Assembly: GCF_900104955.1 (NCBI RefSeq) | Contig: NZ_FNSI01000001.1 | Span: 468,001 to 532,000, forward strand | DNA from: Beijerinckia sp. 28-YEA-48 | GTDB taxonomy: Bacteria > Pseudomonadota > Alphaproteobacteria > Rhizobiales > Beijerinckiaceae | Direction: 5' to 3' | DNA: 64,000 nucleotides | In this document: positions 36,549 through 45,812 of the stretch, piece by piece | How the letters are laid out: each line of letters begins with the position of its first letter | How positions within the stretch are numbered: the first letter of the stretch is position 1 | Translations under genes and position numbers: made by a program | Notes under the pieces: generated by a model | Seen by the model: the letters and a program-made list of their open reading frames with translations, nothing else | Told to the model about the DNA's origin: nothing | Databases searched by the model: none

Positions 36549-38216
36549 TTACCGCTTGCCGTCGTCCGCGTAGATGTCGCGGTTCTTCGTCTCCGGTAGC
36601 AGGATGAGACCGATCACGAAGGTCATGAGTGCGACGATGATCGGATACCAGAGGCCGGCGAAGATATTGCCGCTGGCCGCCACGATGGCGAAGGCGGTGG
36701 GCGGCAGGAAGCCACCGAACCAGCCGTTGCCGATGTGATAGGGCAGCGACATGCCAGTGTAACGGATGCGGGTCGGGAACAGTTCGACCAGCAAGGCTGC
36801 GATCGGCCCGTAGACCATCGTCACGAAGATGACGAGGATGAACAGGATGCCGGCGGCTGCGAGAGCTCGGCTACTGCCGAACAACTCGCCGATCGACGGC
36901 GTCTTCAGGATGGTCGGATCATTGACCGTGGGATAGCCGGCCTTGATCGCTGCCGCGACCAGATCGGCTGGGGCCGACGGAGCCTCGGCGCCATTGATCG
37001 TTGCTTTCATCGGCGAGCCGGCGGGGCCTGGAACAAGATCGTAATGGATCGAGCTTGTCGCCAGGGTCCGGCGCACCACGTCGCAGGGCTTGGTGAAAGT
37101 GCGCACACCCACCGGATCAAAGAGCAGGCTGCACTCGGCCGGATCGGCGGTGAGGCTGAGTCTGACGTTCTCCGTCGCGTTGATGAGCTTCGGATTCGCT
37201 GTTTTGGCGAGCATGCCGAACAGCGGGAAGTAACTCAACGCGGCGATGAGGCAGCCGGCCAGTAGGATCGACTTGCGGCCGATCTTGTCCGACAGCCAAC
37301 CGAAGAAGATGAAGAATGGCGTGCCGACCAGAAGCGAGAGCGCGATCAAGAGATTCGCCGTCGTGCCATCGACCTTCAACGTCTGGGTGAGGAAGAACAG
37401 AGCGTAGAATTGGCCCGTGTACCAGACCACCGCTTGACCGGCGGTGCCGCCGAACAAGGCGATGAGGCCGATCTTGGCGTTTTCCCAGCGGCCGAAAGCT
37501 TCCGTCAGCGGCGCCTTGGAAGCGGTGCCTTCGGCTTTCATCTTCTGGAAGGCCGGCGATTCAGCGAGCTGCAGGCGGATCCAGATCGACACCCCGAGAA
37601 GCAGGATCGAGACCAGGAACGGAATGCGCCAGCCCCAAGCGTTGAAGGCCTCCGGCGTCATGCTGAGACGCAGTGTCAGAATGACGATCAGCGAGAGGAA
37701 CAGGCCGACGGTCGCCGTCGTCTGAATCCACGATGTATAGAAGCCGCGCCGTTCTTGCGGTGCGTGTTCGGCGACGTAAGTCGCGGCGCCGCCATATTCG
37801 CCACCGAGCGCGAGGCCCTGCAGCAGGCGGCAGATGACGAAGGCGGCGGGCGCGAGATAGCCGATCGTATCGTAACTCGGCAGAAGGCCGATGACGAACG
37901 TGGCAAGGCCCATGATCGTCATGGTGACGAGGAAGGTGTATTTGCGGCCAATTAGGTCGCCCAGGCGCCCGAAGAACAGGGCGCCGAACGGGCGCACGGC
38001 GAAGCCGGCGGCGAAGCCGAACAGCACGAAGATGAATTTCGCGGTGTCGTTGGTGCCAGGCACGAAGGTTGCCGCGATATTCGCGGCCAGCGAGCCGGCC
38101 AGATAGAAGTCATACCACTCGAAGACGGTACCGGCGGAGGAGGCGACGATGACCTTTCGTTCCTCCTTCGTCATCGGCCGGGCCTTTCCATCGGCCGCGA
38201 TGCTCGCTGTGCTCAT
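36549..38216 (-). CDS. MFS transporter, metabolite:H+ symporter (MHS) type, with large periplasmic insert
   Basis: A 555-residue transporter. MHS signatures: ASSAGTVFEWYDFYLAGSLA in helix 1, RPFGALFFGRLGDLIGRKYTF in loop 2-3, and RLLQGLALGGEYGGAATYVAEH in helix 4. The family takes up organic acids or betaines with protons. Between about helix 8 and helix 9 there is an insert of roughly 110 residues with two Cys (AECSLLFDP, KPCDVVRR), much longer than in typical members and on the periplasmic side by the inside/outside pattern. Start at ATG 38216 with GGAG upstream. Substrate unknown. Confidence 0.92.
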   Translation of the reverse strand: MSTASIAADGKARPMTKEERKVIVASSAGTVFEWYDFYLAGSLAANIAATFVPGTNDTAKFIFVLFGFAAGFAVRPFGALFFGRLGDLIGRKYTFLVTMTIMGLATFVIGLLPSYDTIGYLAPAAFVICRLLQGLALGGEYGGAATYVAEHAPQERRGFYTSWIQTTATVGLFLSLIVILTLRLSMTPEAFNAWGWRIPFLVSILLLGVSIWIRLQLAESPAFQKMKAEGTASKAPLTEAFGRWENAKIGLIALFGGTAGQAVVWYTGQFYALFFLTQTLKVDGTTANLLIALSLLVGTPFFIFFGWLSDKIGRKSILLAGCLIAALSYFPLFGMLAKTANPKLINATENVRLSLTADPAECSLLFDPVGVRTFTKPCDVVRRTLATSSIHYDLVPGPAGSPMKATINGAEAPSAPADLVAAAIKAGYPTVNDPTILKTPSIGELFGSSRALAAAGILFILVIFVTMVYGPIAALLVELFPTRIRYTGMSLPYHIGNGWFGGFLPPTAFAIVAASGNIFAGLWYPIIVALMTFVIGLILLPETKNRDIYADDGKR

Positions 38217-38792
38217 TTTTAGCTCCACTTTCTTTCGCGCAGGCGACGGCTGGCTTGGTGTGTGCGCAGGCTGTCGCGTGCGGGCCCTCCACTTGAAATT
38301 CGGCGATGGCGCCGGAACGCCGTTTCAACTGAAGCGAAGCGGGGGCGGCGCTGGTGCGCCGCGATCCCGAGACCTTCGATTCAACCCAGCCTTATGACGC
38401 CGGGCGTCATCTGCTTTACGACTGGGCTGCGCGAAGTCCATGCATCACGATTAAATACTTCGTCTAATGCGCGTATGATTTGTCCGGCGACGAGGTAATT
38501 TTATCGCTGTGGCGCAGTCCTATTTTCGATTCACTCGACTTTTGTCGAGTGTCAGGTCGGAACCAAGGCTTCAGGCCTATTCTTGGGGGTGGAATAGAGC
38601 GCCGGCCTGTTCTTGTTCGCCTAAAGTCTAGGGAGACGACAACTATCAGTAGATCGATTGTGGCGTGATCGCGCGGGGGTATCCGACCTTCACGGATTGC
38701 TGCCCATGGGCATGGCGAAAAGATAATTGCCAACAGGGCGGTTCATCGCGCTAGAATGGTGTCGAGGAGGCCACCTCGCGTCGGAGTTTGCA
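38217..38792. other. 576-bp intergenic region with two perfect inverted repeats
   Basis: No convincing gene. ATGACGCC-G-GGCGTCAT (38394-38410) is a perfect 8-1-8 palindrome about 180 bp upstream of the transporter and may be an operator. CACTCGAC-TTTT-GTCGAGTG (38532-38551) is a perfect hairpin with a four-T loop. The stretch 38450-38680 is lower in GC than its flanks. Promoters for both divergent genes must lie here. Confidence 0.5.
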
Positions 38793-39344
38793 ATGCGAAC
38801 CTCTTCCACGATGGCTACTGCCATGGGCGTGATCGTGCTCGCCCTATCCGGTGCCGTAGGGGCGAAATCCGCTCCAGCCGCGCCCATGGCCGCGCCTCGT
38901 CCCGCACCCGCCCTTCTGCCGCGCATCGGGCCGGCGCCGGCGCTCCATGTCCAGCCGGCCCATCGGCCGCCATCGATGCAGGGCCAGTTCCGCCCGCCAA
39001 TGGGTGGTCCTCATAGGCCGTGGCCAGGGCGTCGATTCGTCTACGGCGCGCCTTTCCCAGCCTATGGCGTCTATCCGTCCGGATTGGCTGAGCCACCGCT
39101 GGAGATGTCTTCAGAGCCGCCGCTCGATGCGGGCTTGCAATATGGCGGGTACTACAAGGTCCCGACGCTTTGCGTGCCGCCGACCATCATCATTATCGGC
39201 AGCGGCATGAAGGGCGCCATTACGCCGCCGGTGGCGCGTGCCGGCGGCTGCACCGCGCCGCAGGTCGTCTATCAAAAACGCGCCGACATGCGGCCGCAGG
39301 CGATTGAACGCGAACCGCGTCGTGGCAAAAAGCGGGCGCGCTAA
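38793..39344 (+). CDS. Exported Pro-rich protein of unknown function
   Basis: A 183-residue protein with a signal peptide (MATAMGVIVLALSGAVGAKSA), a Pro/Ala-rich segment (APMAAPRPAPALLPRIGPAP), a Gly/Tyr/Pro-rich middle, a hydrophobic CVPPTIIIIGSG block and a very basic tail (EPRRGKKRAR). ATG at 38793 has CGGAG upstream. No family recognised. Followed by a terminator, so it is monocistronic. Confidence 0.72.
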   Translation: MRTSSTMATAMGVIVLALSGAVGAKSAPAAPMAAPRPAPALLPRIGPAPALHVQPAHRPPSMQGQFRPPMGGPHRPWPGRRFVYGAPFPAYGVYPSGLAEPPLEMSSEPPLDAGLQYGGYYKVPTLCVPPTIIIIGSGMKGAITPPVARAGGCTAPQVVYQKRADMRPQAIEREPRRGKKRAR

Positions 39345-39354
39345 TAGGCAAATC

Positions 39355-39377
39355 GCGTTTCCGTAGAAACGCTTTTT
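39355..39377 (+). terminator. Rho-independent terminator
   Basis: GCGTTTC-CGTA-GAAACGC followed by TTTTT, 10 nt after the stop of the exported Pro-rich protein gene. Confidence 0.9.
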
Positions 39378-39380
39378 ACT

Positions 39381-40280
39381 TCAGCGAGAGAGGCTGACAC
39401 GTATCAAGGTCAGCGCCACTGCGCAGGCATTGGAGACGTTCAGGCTGCGGATCGCACCGGGCATGTCGAGCCGGGCGAGGACATCGCAGTTCTCGCGGGT
39501 CAAACGACGCAGACCCTTGCCTTCGGCGCCCAGCGCCAAAGCGATCGGCGTGCGCAGCGGCGTTGCTTCGAGCGAGGCGGGGCCGTCGGAATCAAGTCCG
39601 ACGCGCAGAAAACCCTCGCGACCGAGATATTCCATCGCGCGGGCCAAATTGACCACGCTGACAATCGGCACATGTTCCAGAGCGCCCGAGGCAGCCTTGG
39701 CGAGAATGCCGGTCATCGCCGGGGAATGACGCTCGGTGGTGATCAAGGCTTGGACGCCGTATGCAGCGGCCGTGCGCAGGATGGCGCCGACATTGTGCGG
39801 ATCGGTGACCTGATCGAGTATGAGAACGATGCCTTCCGGCACCAGATCGGTGATGTCGAGCGGCTCGAGCGCGCGACCCTCCACCAATATGCCCTGATGG
39901 ACGGCATCGGGCGCCAGCCGGGCGGAAATCTCTTCGGCCTCGACGACGATCGGCGTCAGCTTGCGGGCCGACAGCTCCTGTTCAAGGCGCTGTGCTGCTG
40001 CCGCCGTGGCATAGACGCGGACGATTTTACGGCGCGGGGCCTTCAGGGCCTCGGTCGCTGCGTGAAATCCGAAAATCTGGACGATATCGGGATCGGGGCG
40101 GTGGCCTGGCGGGTGCGACCGGCTGCCGCGCTCCTGATGGCCGCGGCCCTGGCGCGCAGGAGGGCGGCCCTCGGGATTCGGGCCGCGTCGGCCTTCACCG
40201 CCTTTGGAGCCGCCTTTATTGCCGCTGAAATTTTTAGCCAAACCGTCCTCGCACTGTGAATTCGGTGGGTCTCTTCTCAT
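39381..40280 (-). CDS. rlmB: 23S rRNA (guanosine2251-2'-O)-methyltransferase RlmB
   Basis: A SpoU/TrmH-family SPOUT enzyme. After a basic Gly/Arg-rich N-terminal tail (about 60 residues) comes the RNA-binding substrate domain (FGFHAATEALKAPRRKI), then motif 1 DPHNVGAILRTAAAYG, motif 2 ALGAEGKGLRRL and motif 3 RSLNVSNACAVAL. It methylates G2251 in the ribosome P loop. ATG at 40280 chosen; the open frame to 40451 would run through the leader of tRNA-Tyr. A TTG at 40241 (LAKNFSGNK) is an alternative. Confidence 0.93.
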   Translation of the reverse strand: MRRDPPNSQCEDGLAKNFSGNKGGSKGGEGRRGPNPEGRPPARQGRGHQERGSRSHPPGHRPDPDIVQIFGFHAATEALKAPRRKIVRVYATAAAAQRLEQELSARKLTPIVVEAEEISARLAPDAVHQGILVEGRALEPLDITDLVPEGIVLILDQVTDPHNVGAILRTAAAYGVQALITTERHSPAMTGILAKAASGALEHVPIVSVVNLARAMEYLGREGFLRVGLDSDGPASLEATPLRTPIALALGAEGKGLRRLTRENCDVLARLDMPGAIRSLNVSNACAVALTLIRVSLSR

Positions 40281-40429
40281 GGGCGGCCCGGATAAGCAAT
40301 GGAAGGCCCGCGAGGGGTTGACAGGCGCGGGTCGTCTTTCCATAAGCGGCGCACACGGAGACGCCCCGTTCGCGGGGTCCGTCAGCCGGCCTAGGCCGGC
40401 ACGCCAGTCCCCCGGGACAGGATGGCTCC

Positions 40430-40514
40430 GGGGGAATGTCCCGAGCGGCAAAGGGGGCGGACTGTAAATCCGCTGGCTATGCCTTCGCAGGTTCGAGTCC
40501 TGCTTCCCCCACCA
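40430..40514 (+). tRNA. tRNA-Tyr (anticodon GTA)
   Basis: Acceptor GGGGGAA/TTCCCCC, anticodon stem GCGGA/TCCGC with loop CTGTAAA (GTA), long variable arm CTGGCTATGCCTTC, T arm GCAGG-TTCGAGT-CCTGC, encoded CCA. A TTGACA box at 40318 may be its -35. Confidence 0.96.
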
Positions 40515-40557
40515 CCATTCTCAAGAGCTTCGGCTGTGAATGGATCGGCGGTTTACA

Positions 40558-41535
40558 TCAAGCTGCGATGCCGGCGAAGCGTTTGCGATACTCTGCAGGC
40601 GTGACACCGACGTGCCGCGCGAAGGCGCGTCGTAAGGTGTCGGCATCGGCAAATCCGCAATGCGCAGCGACCTGCTTGGGCGCCTCACTCCCTTGTTCGA
40701 GAAGCCGCCGCGCCGCGCTCACGCGCGCTTCTTCAACCCAGGTTGCCGGTGTGATGCCGACCTCGCTGCGAAACAGACGCGAGAAGTGGCGCGGGCTCAG
40801 ATCCATGCGCTTGGCAAGGTTCGCCACGCTGTGATCGAGCGCAGGGTTGGCAGCGACCCAGCGCTGAAGCTCCTGTAGCGCGGCCCGACCAGCCGGCATG
40901 GCTTCGCCCTTGCGGCTGAACTGCATCTGCCCGCCGGGCCGCTTGAAAAACATCACGAGCTGGCCGGCGACTCGCATGGCGATGTCGCGACCGAGATCTT
41001 CCTCGACGAGCGCGAGCGCCAGGTCGAGCCCCGCTGTCACGCCTGCCGCGGTGCGCAGCGGCCCGTCGCTGACCAGGATCGCGTCCTCATCCACGGTTAC
41101 GTTGGGGAACTGCTGCGCGAGCCGCTCGGCAACCGCCCAATGCGTCGTTACGCGCCGACCATCGAGCAAGCCCGCCGCAGCAAGGAAGAAGGCGCCACTG
41201 CAGACCGAGCCAAAGCGCCGGGTCATTGGTGCCCGTCGCCGCAGCCAGTCGATAACGAGGCTATCCGCCGGGACCTCGGCCGCGTTCGGGCATCCGGCGA
41301 CGAGAAGAGTGTCGATAGCCTCTTCGAAGTCGCGGTCTAAAATCCGGTCCGGCATCAGTTGAACACCAGATGAGCTGCGCATCGGACCCGGCGCGCCAGC
41401 CGCGACGATAAGTCGATAAGCCTCATGGCCGGTCTGTGCGTTCGCTTCGGCGAAGACGTCGAGAGGCCCGCAGACGTCGAGTAGCTGCACGCCAGGCAAC
41501 GCCACCATCACAATCGTTTTTGCCTTCATGCGCAT
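40558..41535 (-). CDS. GlxA-family transcriptional regulator (DJ-1/PfpI + AraC)
   Basis: A 325-residue regulator. The N-terminal DJ-1/PfpI-like domain reads VMVALPGVQLLDVCGPLDVFAEAN, and FGSVCSGAFFLAAAGLLDGRRVTTHW has the nucleophile-elbow Cys. The C-terminal AraC/XylS domain has two helix-turn-helix units (HSVANLAKRMDLSPRHFSRLFR and KQVAAHCGFADADTLRRAF). Divergent from the HD-domain and catalase genes, which it probably controls. ATG at 41535 or 41529. Confidence 0.93.
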   Translation of the reverse strand: MRMKAKTIVMVALPGVQLLDVCGPLDVFAEANAQTGHEAYRLIVAAGAPGPMRSSSGVQLMPDRILDRDFEEAIDTLLVAGCPNAAEVPADSLVIDWLRRRAPMTRRFGSVCSGAFFLAAAGLLDGRRVTTHWAVAERLAQQFPNVTVDEDAILVSDGPLRTAAGVTAGLDLALALVEEDLGRDIAMRVAGQLVMFFKRPGGQMQFSRKGEAMPAGRAALQELQRWVAANPALDHSVANLAKRMDLSPRHFSRLFRSEVGITPATWVEEARVSAARRLLEQGSEAPKQVAAHCGFADADTLRRAFARHVGVTPAEYRKRFAGIAA

Positions 41536-41643
41536 TCGCGTCCGCCTCGGTCTGGTTTTGTCCGTTTATGACGTATTCAGTTGATTGCAGACAACGTACC
41601 CCGATTTTATCCTGCTGACGACTGAAAAATGCAGGAGAAAGCA

Positions 41644-42285
41644 ATGGGGACTATCGTCAAAGACGCTGCGATTCCAGATAGTAAGCTGGCGCGGATTATC
41701 ACCGAGTTCATCCGCGACAACGAAACGGAATTGCTCTTCAATCATTCGAGCCGCGTCTATCATTTCGGCGCCCTGGCCGGCATCCATCGCGGCCTGAAGT
41801 TCGATCGAGAGCTGCTCTATGCAGGCGCGATGTTTCACGACATCGGGCTGATGCCTAAACACAGCAGCCAGGACGAACGCTTCGAGGTCGACGGCGCCCA
41901 TGCGGCGCGCGCCTTCTTGCAGAACCACGGGATATCGGAGGCGGACGCCACCACGGTATGGACCGCGATCGCACTCCACACCACACCGGGGGTGCCGCAG
42001 CACATGCACCCCGTCGTCGCCCTCGTCACCGCCGGTGTCGAGATGGACGTGCTCGGGCTCACTTACAAACAATATTCCGATGCCGAGCGCGAAGCCGTCG
42101 TCCGCGCCTTTCCGCGCACACCGAAATTCAAAGAAGATATTATTCAAGCCTTCTATGACGGCATCAAGCATAAGCCGGACACCACCTTCGGCAACGTCAA
42201 GGCCGACGTCATCGCCGACAAGGAGCCGCATTTCCATCGCGGCAATTTCTGCAGCGTCATCCGCTGCTCGCACTGGCACGGCTGA
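41644..42285 (+). CDS. HD-domain protein, cyanamide-hydratase-like
   Basis: A 213-residue HD-domain hydrolase. The metal ligands follow the H...HD...H...pattern: [29 protein letters not shown]. The overall plan ([27 protein letters not shown]) resembles the YedJ/cyanamide hydratase subgroup rather than nucleotide phosphohydrolases. Substrate unknown. ATG at 41644 with AGGAG 6 nt upstream. Followed after 65 nt by catalase on the same strand. Confidence 0.88.
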   Translation: MGTIVKDAAIPDSKLARIITEFIRDNETELLFNHSSRVYHFGALAGIHRGLKFDRELLYAGAMFHDIGLMPKHSSQDERFEVDGAHAARAFLQNHGISEADATTVWTAIALHTTPGVPQHMHPVVALVTAGVEMDVLGLTYKQYSDAEREAVVRAFPRTPKFKEDIIQAFYDGIKHKPDTTFGNVKADVIADKEPHFHRGNFCSVIRCSHWHG

Positions 42286-42350
42286 CCCTATCCGCCACCC
42301 GAACCGCGCTTCATCGACGCGTGTGCAGCGCCACCAGAAGGAGTATGTTC

Positions 42351-43832
42351 ATGACTGATAAACAGCCAAATCTGACTCATGCGACCGGTGCACCGGTCGG
42401 CGACAATCTCAATATTCTGACGGCGGGGCCGCGTGGCCCAGCACTCTTGCAGGACATCTGGCTGATCGAGAAGCTTGCGCATTTCGATCGCGAAGTGATC
42501 CCGGAACGGCGCATGCATGCCAAGGGCGCAGGTGCCTTCGGCACGTTCACCGTGACCCACGATATCACCCGTTACACCAAGGCGAAGATCTTCTCCGAGA
42601 TCGGCAAGGTGACGCCGATGTTCGCGCGCTTCTCGACTGTCGCGGGCGAACGCGGTGCGGCCGATGCCGAACGCGACATTCGTGGCTTCGCGTTGAAATT
42701 TTACACGGAGGAAGGCAATTGGGACATGGTTGGCAACAACACGCCCGTCTTCTTCTTCCGCGATCCATTGCGTTTCTCCGACCTCAACCATGCCATCAAG
42801 CGTGACCCGCGCACCGGCATGCGCTCGGCCGACAACAATTGGGATTTCTGGACGCTGCTTCCCGAGGCACTGCATCAGGTCACGATCGTCATGAGCGAGC
42901 GTGGCATTCCAAAAAGCTTCAGGCACATGCATGGTTTTGGCAGCCACACCTTCGGCTTCATCAACGCCGCCAATGAGCGCACCTGGGTGAAGTTTCATTT
43001 TCGCACCCAGCAGGGCATCGACAATCTGACGGATCAGGAAGCGGAAACCGTCGTTGGAAAAGATCGCGAGACGCATCAACGCGACCTCTTCGAAAGCATC
43101 GAACGCGGCGATTTTCCACGCTGGACGCTGTTCGTCCAGGTTATGAGCGACGAGCGGGCGAAGGCATTTCCCTTCAATCCATTCGATCTGACCAAGGTGT
43201 GGCCCAAGGCGGACTTTCCGCTGATCGAGGTCGGTATTTTCGAGCTGAACCGGAATCCGGAAAATTTTTTCGCCGAGGTTGAGCAAGCAGCGTTCTCACC
43301 GGCCAATATCGTGCCGGGAATTGGCTTCTCGCCGGACAAGATGTTGCAAGCGCGGTTGTTTTCTTATGGCGACGCGCAGCGCTATCGTCTTGGCGTCAAC
43401 TTCAATCATATTCCCGTCAACGCACCGAAATGCCCATTCCATAGCTATCACCGCGATGGTGCCATGCGCACGGACGGCAATCTCGGTCGCACCTTGAATT
43501 ATTTCCCCAACAGCCGAGGCGAATGGACGGACCAGCCCGATCTCAATGAGCCGCCGCTCGAGGTCGATGGCGCGGCTGCCCACTGGGATCATCGTGTCGA
43601 TGACGATCATTATCAGCAGCCGGGCGATCTCTTCCGCAAGATGAACTCCGCCCAGCGCCAGCTGCTGTTTGACAACACTGCTCGAGCGGTTGGTGGGGCT
43701 GCGATCGATATCCAAGAGCGTCACATCGTCAACTGCACCAAAGCCGATCCTGCTTATGGGGCCGGCGTCCGCGAAGCTCTGTCGCGCCTGGCCTCCATCC
43801 GTCCCGTGAAGAATGACACGGCGGCTGAATGA
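42351..43832 (+). CDS. Monofunctional haem catalase (small-subunit, KatA type)
   Basis: A 493-residue catalase that breaks hydrogen peroxide into water and oxygen. The distal His lies in [14 protein letters not shown], the Asn in [11 protein letters not shown], and the haem-ligand Tyr in [15 protein letters not shown]. Length and lack of a C-terminal flavodoxin-like domain place it with small-subunit catalases. ATG at 42351 with GGAG (42340) about 7-10 nt upstream. A hairpin follows the gene. Confidence 0.97.
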   Translation: MTDKQPNLTHATGAPVGDNLNILTAGPRGPALLQDIWLIEKLAHFDREVIPERRMHAKGAGAFGTFTVTHDITRYTKAKIFSEIGKVTPMFARFSTVAGERGAADAERDIRGFALKFYTEEGNWDMVGNNTPVFFFRDPLRFSDLNHAIKRDPRTGMRSADNNWDFWTLLPEALHQVTIVMSERGIPKSFRHMHGFGSHTFGFINAANERTWVKFHFRTQQGIDNLTDQEAETVVGKDRETHQRDLFESIERGDFPRWTLFVQVMSDERAKAFPFNPFDLTKVWPKADFPLIEVGIFELNRNPENFFAEVEQAAFSPANIVPGIGFSPDKMLQARLFSYGDAQRYRLGVNFNHIPVNAPKCPFHSYHRDGAMRTDGNLGRTLNYFPNSRGEWTDQPDLNEPPLEVDGAAAHWDHRVDDDHYQQPGDLFRKMNSAQRQLLFDNTARAVGGAAIDIQERHIVNCTKADPAYGAGVREALSRLASIRPVKNDTAAE

Positions 43833-43858
43833 CGGTCCTGATATCTATGAGATGGCCG

Positions 43859-43899
43859 GGAGCGACTGCCACCACAATGCGTTGATCGGCGGTCGCTCC
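43859..43899 (+). terminator. Stem-loop after catalase, terminator-like
   Basis: Arms GGAGCGACTGCC (43859-43870) and GGCGGTCGCTCC (43888-43899) pair with one T-G wobble around a 17-base loop. No T tract follows, so it may be a Rho-dependent end or a stabiliser. Confidence 0.4.
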
Positions 43900-43920
43900 G
43901 TCCTACGATCGGTTCAATAG

Positions 43921-44646
43921 CTAGCCCGCGGAAGCCTCGACGGCCTCGGCTGCAGCCTCGATCAACTCCGCGACCCCACCGGGGTGGGACATGTAGATCG
44001 CATGGCTGCCGTCGAGTTCCACGACAATGGAACCTGCGCGCTCTGCCATGGCGCGTTGAGCATCGGACGGGATCATTCGGTCGTCTTTGGCGACCAGATA
44101 CCAGCTCGGCTTCGTCTTCCAGGCCGGAGCTGTGGTCGCATCATTCAGAGCTTCAATGCCCCAAGGACGCTGGGAAGCAGCCATGAAGGTTGCCTTGTCA
44201 GGGTCGATATCCGCCGCGAAGGCATCAGTGAATTTCGCTTTGTCTAGCAGAAGAAAGCCATTTCGCTGCGACACAATCGGAGCGACAGGCGCGCCCGGCG
44301 AAGGATTTGCGATCAGTATCGCGACGGACTCGCCGGCTTCAGGGATGAATGCCGTGACATAGACCAATCCGGCTACCTTTGGATGGTTGCCTGCTTCCGT
44401 GATGACAACGCCACCGTAGGAGTGGCCAACGAGGAGGACGTCGCCGGAAGCGGCTGCGATGGCGCGTTTGACGCCGGCAACATCGTCGGCCAGAGAGGTC
44501 GTTGGATTTTGGACGACGATTACTTCGTAGCCGTCGCGCTTGAGGATGGAATAGACGGCCTGCCAGCCCGATCCATCGACAAAACCACCATGCACGAGGA
44601 CAATGGATTTCACCCCCACAGTGTCCGTCTTCGGAACAATCGGCAT
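43921..44646 (-). CDS. Alpha/beta hydrolase, cytosolic paralogue
   Basis: A 241-residue alpha/beta hydrolase. Oxyanion block LVHGGFVDGSGWQAVY, nucleophile VGHSYGGVV (Ser), acid AKDDRMIP (Asp) and base DGSHAIYMSHP (His). About 65% of positions appear identical to the exported paralogue just upstream, but it has no signal peptide. Such proteins act on esters or lactones; the substrate is unknown. Good ribosome site (GGAGGGG). Confidence 0.92.
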   Translation of the reverse strand: MPIVPKTDTVGVKSIVLVHGGFVDGSGWQAVYSILKRDGYEVIVVQNPTTSLADDVAGVKRAIAAASGDVLLVGHSYGGVVITEAGNHPKVAGLVYVTAFIPEAGESVAILIANPSPGAPVAPIVSQRNGFLLLDKAKFTDAFAADIDPDKATFMAASQRPWGIEALNDATTAPAWKTKPSWYLVAKDDRMIPSDAQRAMAERAGSIVVELDGSHAIYMSHPGGVAELIEAAAEAVEASAG

Positions 44647-44763
44647 CTGATAACCCCTCCCGAAACGTTTCCGGCGGGGACCATAAGATCTAGACGTGCC
44701 GGATTCTCATGGCGCCCAACTACCGCATAGTCGCGCGTCGGCGCTCGCTTCCAAGTGTCACCT

Positions 44764-44795
44764 TTGCAAGTGTTTCGTCTTGCAAATGTTTCGTC
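44764..44795. repeat. 16-bp tandem repeat between the two hydrolase genes
   Basis: TTGCAAGTGTTTCGTC (44764-44779) is followed at once by TTGCAAATGTTTCGTC (one mismatch). It lies about 120 nt upstream of the cytosolic hydrolase start and may bind a regulator. Confidence 0.5.
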
Positions 44796-44832
44796 TTGGT
44801 CACGAGCGCCGACATAGCTTCGGTCTGGCCGG

Positions 44833-45600
44833 TTACTTGGCTTCGGCGGCAGCGGCTTCAATGAGTTTCGCCACCGCTGCGGGCTGCGAGACGTAGACGG
44901 CGTGGCTGCCTGCCTGATCGATAGTCTTGGCGCCGGCGCGCTTGGCCATCATGCGCTGTGCGCCGACAGGGATCATCTTGTCGTCGGTCGCCACGAGATA
45001 CCAGCTGGGTTTGCTCTTCCAGGCGGGCTCGGTGACCGTGCCATTCAAGGCGTCAAGGCCCCAGGGAACCTGGGAGTCGGCCATGAAGGCGGCCAGGTCA
45101 GGCTTCACATCCGCAGCGAAAGAAGCAGCGAATTTTGTCTTGTCCAGATACAGGAAGCCATCCTGCGGCGGGAGGATCGGCGGTACCGGCGCCCCGGGAG
45201 GAGGATTGGCAATCAGCGACGAAACAGATTCGCCCTTATCGGGCGCAAACGCGGTTACGTACACCAGCCCGGCCACTTTGGGGTCGGTCCCGGACTCGGT
45301 AATGACAACGCCGCCATAAGAATGACCGACGAGGATGACGGGTTTTGTTTGGGCGCTGATGGCGGCTTTGGTCGCCGCGACATCTGCTTTCAGGGTCGTC
45401 GTCGGGTTTTGAACGATGGTGACGTCATAACCCTCCTTTTTCAGGATCTTGTAGACTCCCTCCCAGCCCGATCCGTCGACAAAGCCGCCATGGACGAGGA
45501 CGATCGCCTTATCTGTTCCTTTGGCCTGGGCCGATCCGAGTGCGGAGATCGCTGCCGCTGTCATTGTCGCTCCTACGAGTAGTTTGAGTATCGTCTTCAC
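44833..45600 (-). CDS. Alpha/beta hydrolase, exported paralogue
   Basis: A 255-residue hydrolase with a signal peptide (LLVGATMTAAAISALGSAQA). The catalytic set matches its neighbour: LVHGGFVDGSGWEGVY, VGHSYGGVV, ATDDKMIP, AGSHAVYVSQP. It would act in the periplasm. GTG at 45600 with GGAGGG 5 nt upstream is the best start; an ATG at 45612 is also open. Both hydrolases are divergent from the winged-helix/TPR regulator at 45813. Confidence 0.92.
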   Translation of the reverse strand: MKTILKLLVGATMTAAAISALGSAQAKGTDKAIVLVHGGFVDGSGWEGVYKILKKEGYDVTIVQNPTTTLKADVAATKAAISAQTKPVILVGHSYGGVVITESGTDPKVAGLVYVTAFAPDKGESVSSLIANPPPGAPVPPILPPQDGFLYLDKTKFAASFAADVKPDLAAFMADSQVPWGLDALNGTVTEPAWKSKPSWYLVATDDKMIPVGAQRMMAKRAGAKTIDQAGSHAVYVSQPAAVAKLIEAAAAEAK

Positions 45601-45812
45601 GCTTCCCTCCATCGGGTGGGGCTGCTGACCGGCGGAATGCTGCCCAGTTCTCACTTGCGGCGATCAGCCAAGACATCGACTGGGTGCGCTGCTGAATGGA
45701 AAGGGCGAACGGTCGTAACGTGAAGGAGTGTGGCGATGGCGACCGCTGGCGTATTGAAGGGGCGTCGAATAATATCCGAACAATTCCCGAAGCCGTTGCG
45801 GTTCAAAGTCAT

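Noticed and set aside
40281-40451. N-terminal extension of RlmB to 40451
   Set aside because: It would overlap the tRNA-Tyr gene and its leader on the other strand and has no family similarity.
35821-40514. tRNA genes as integration sites for a genomic island
   Set aside because: I looked for an integrase, a repeated tRNA 3' end or mobility genes near either tRNA and saw none.
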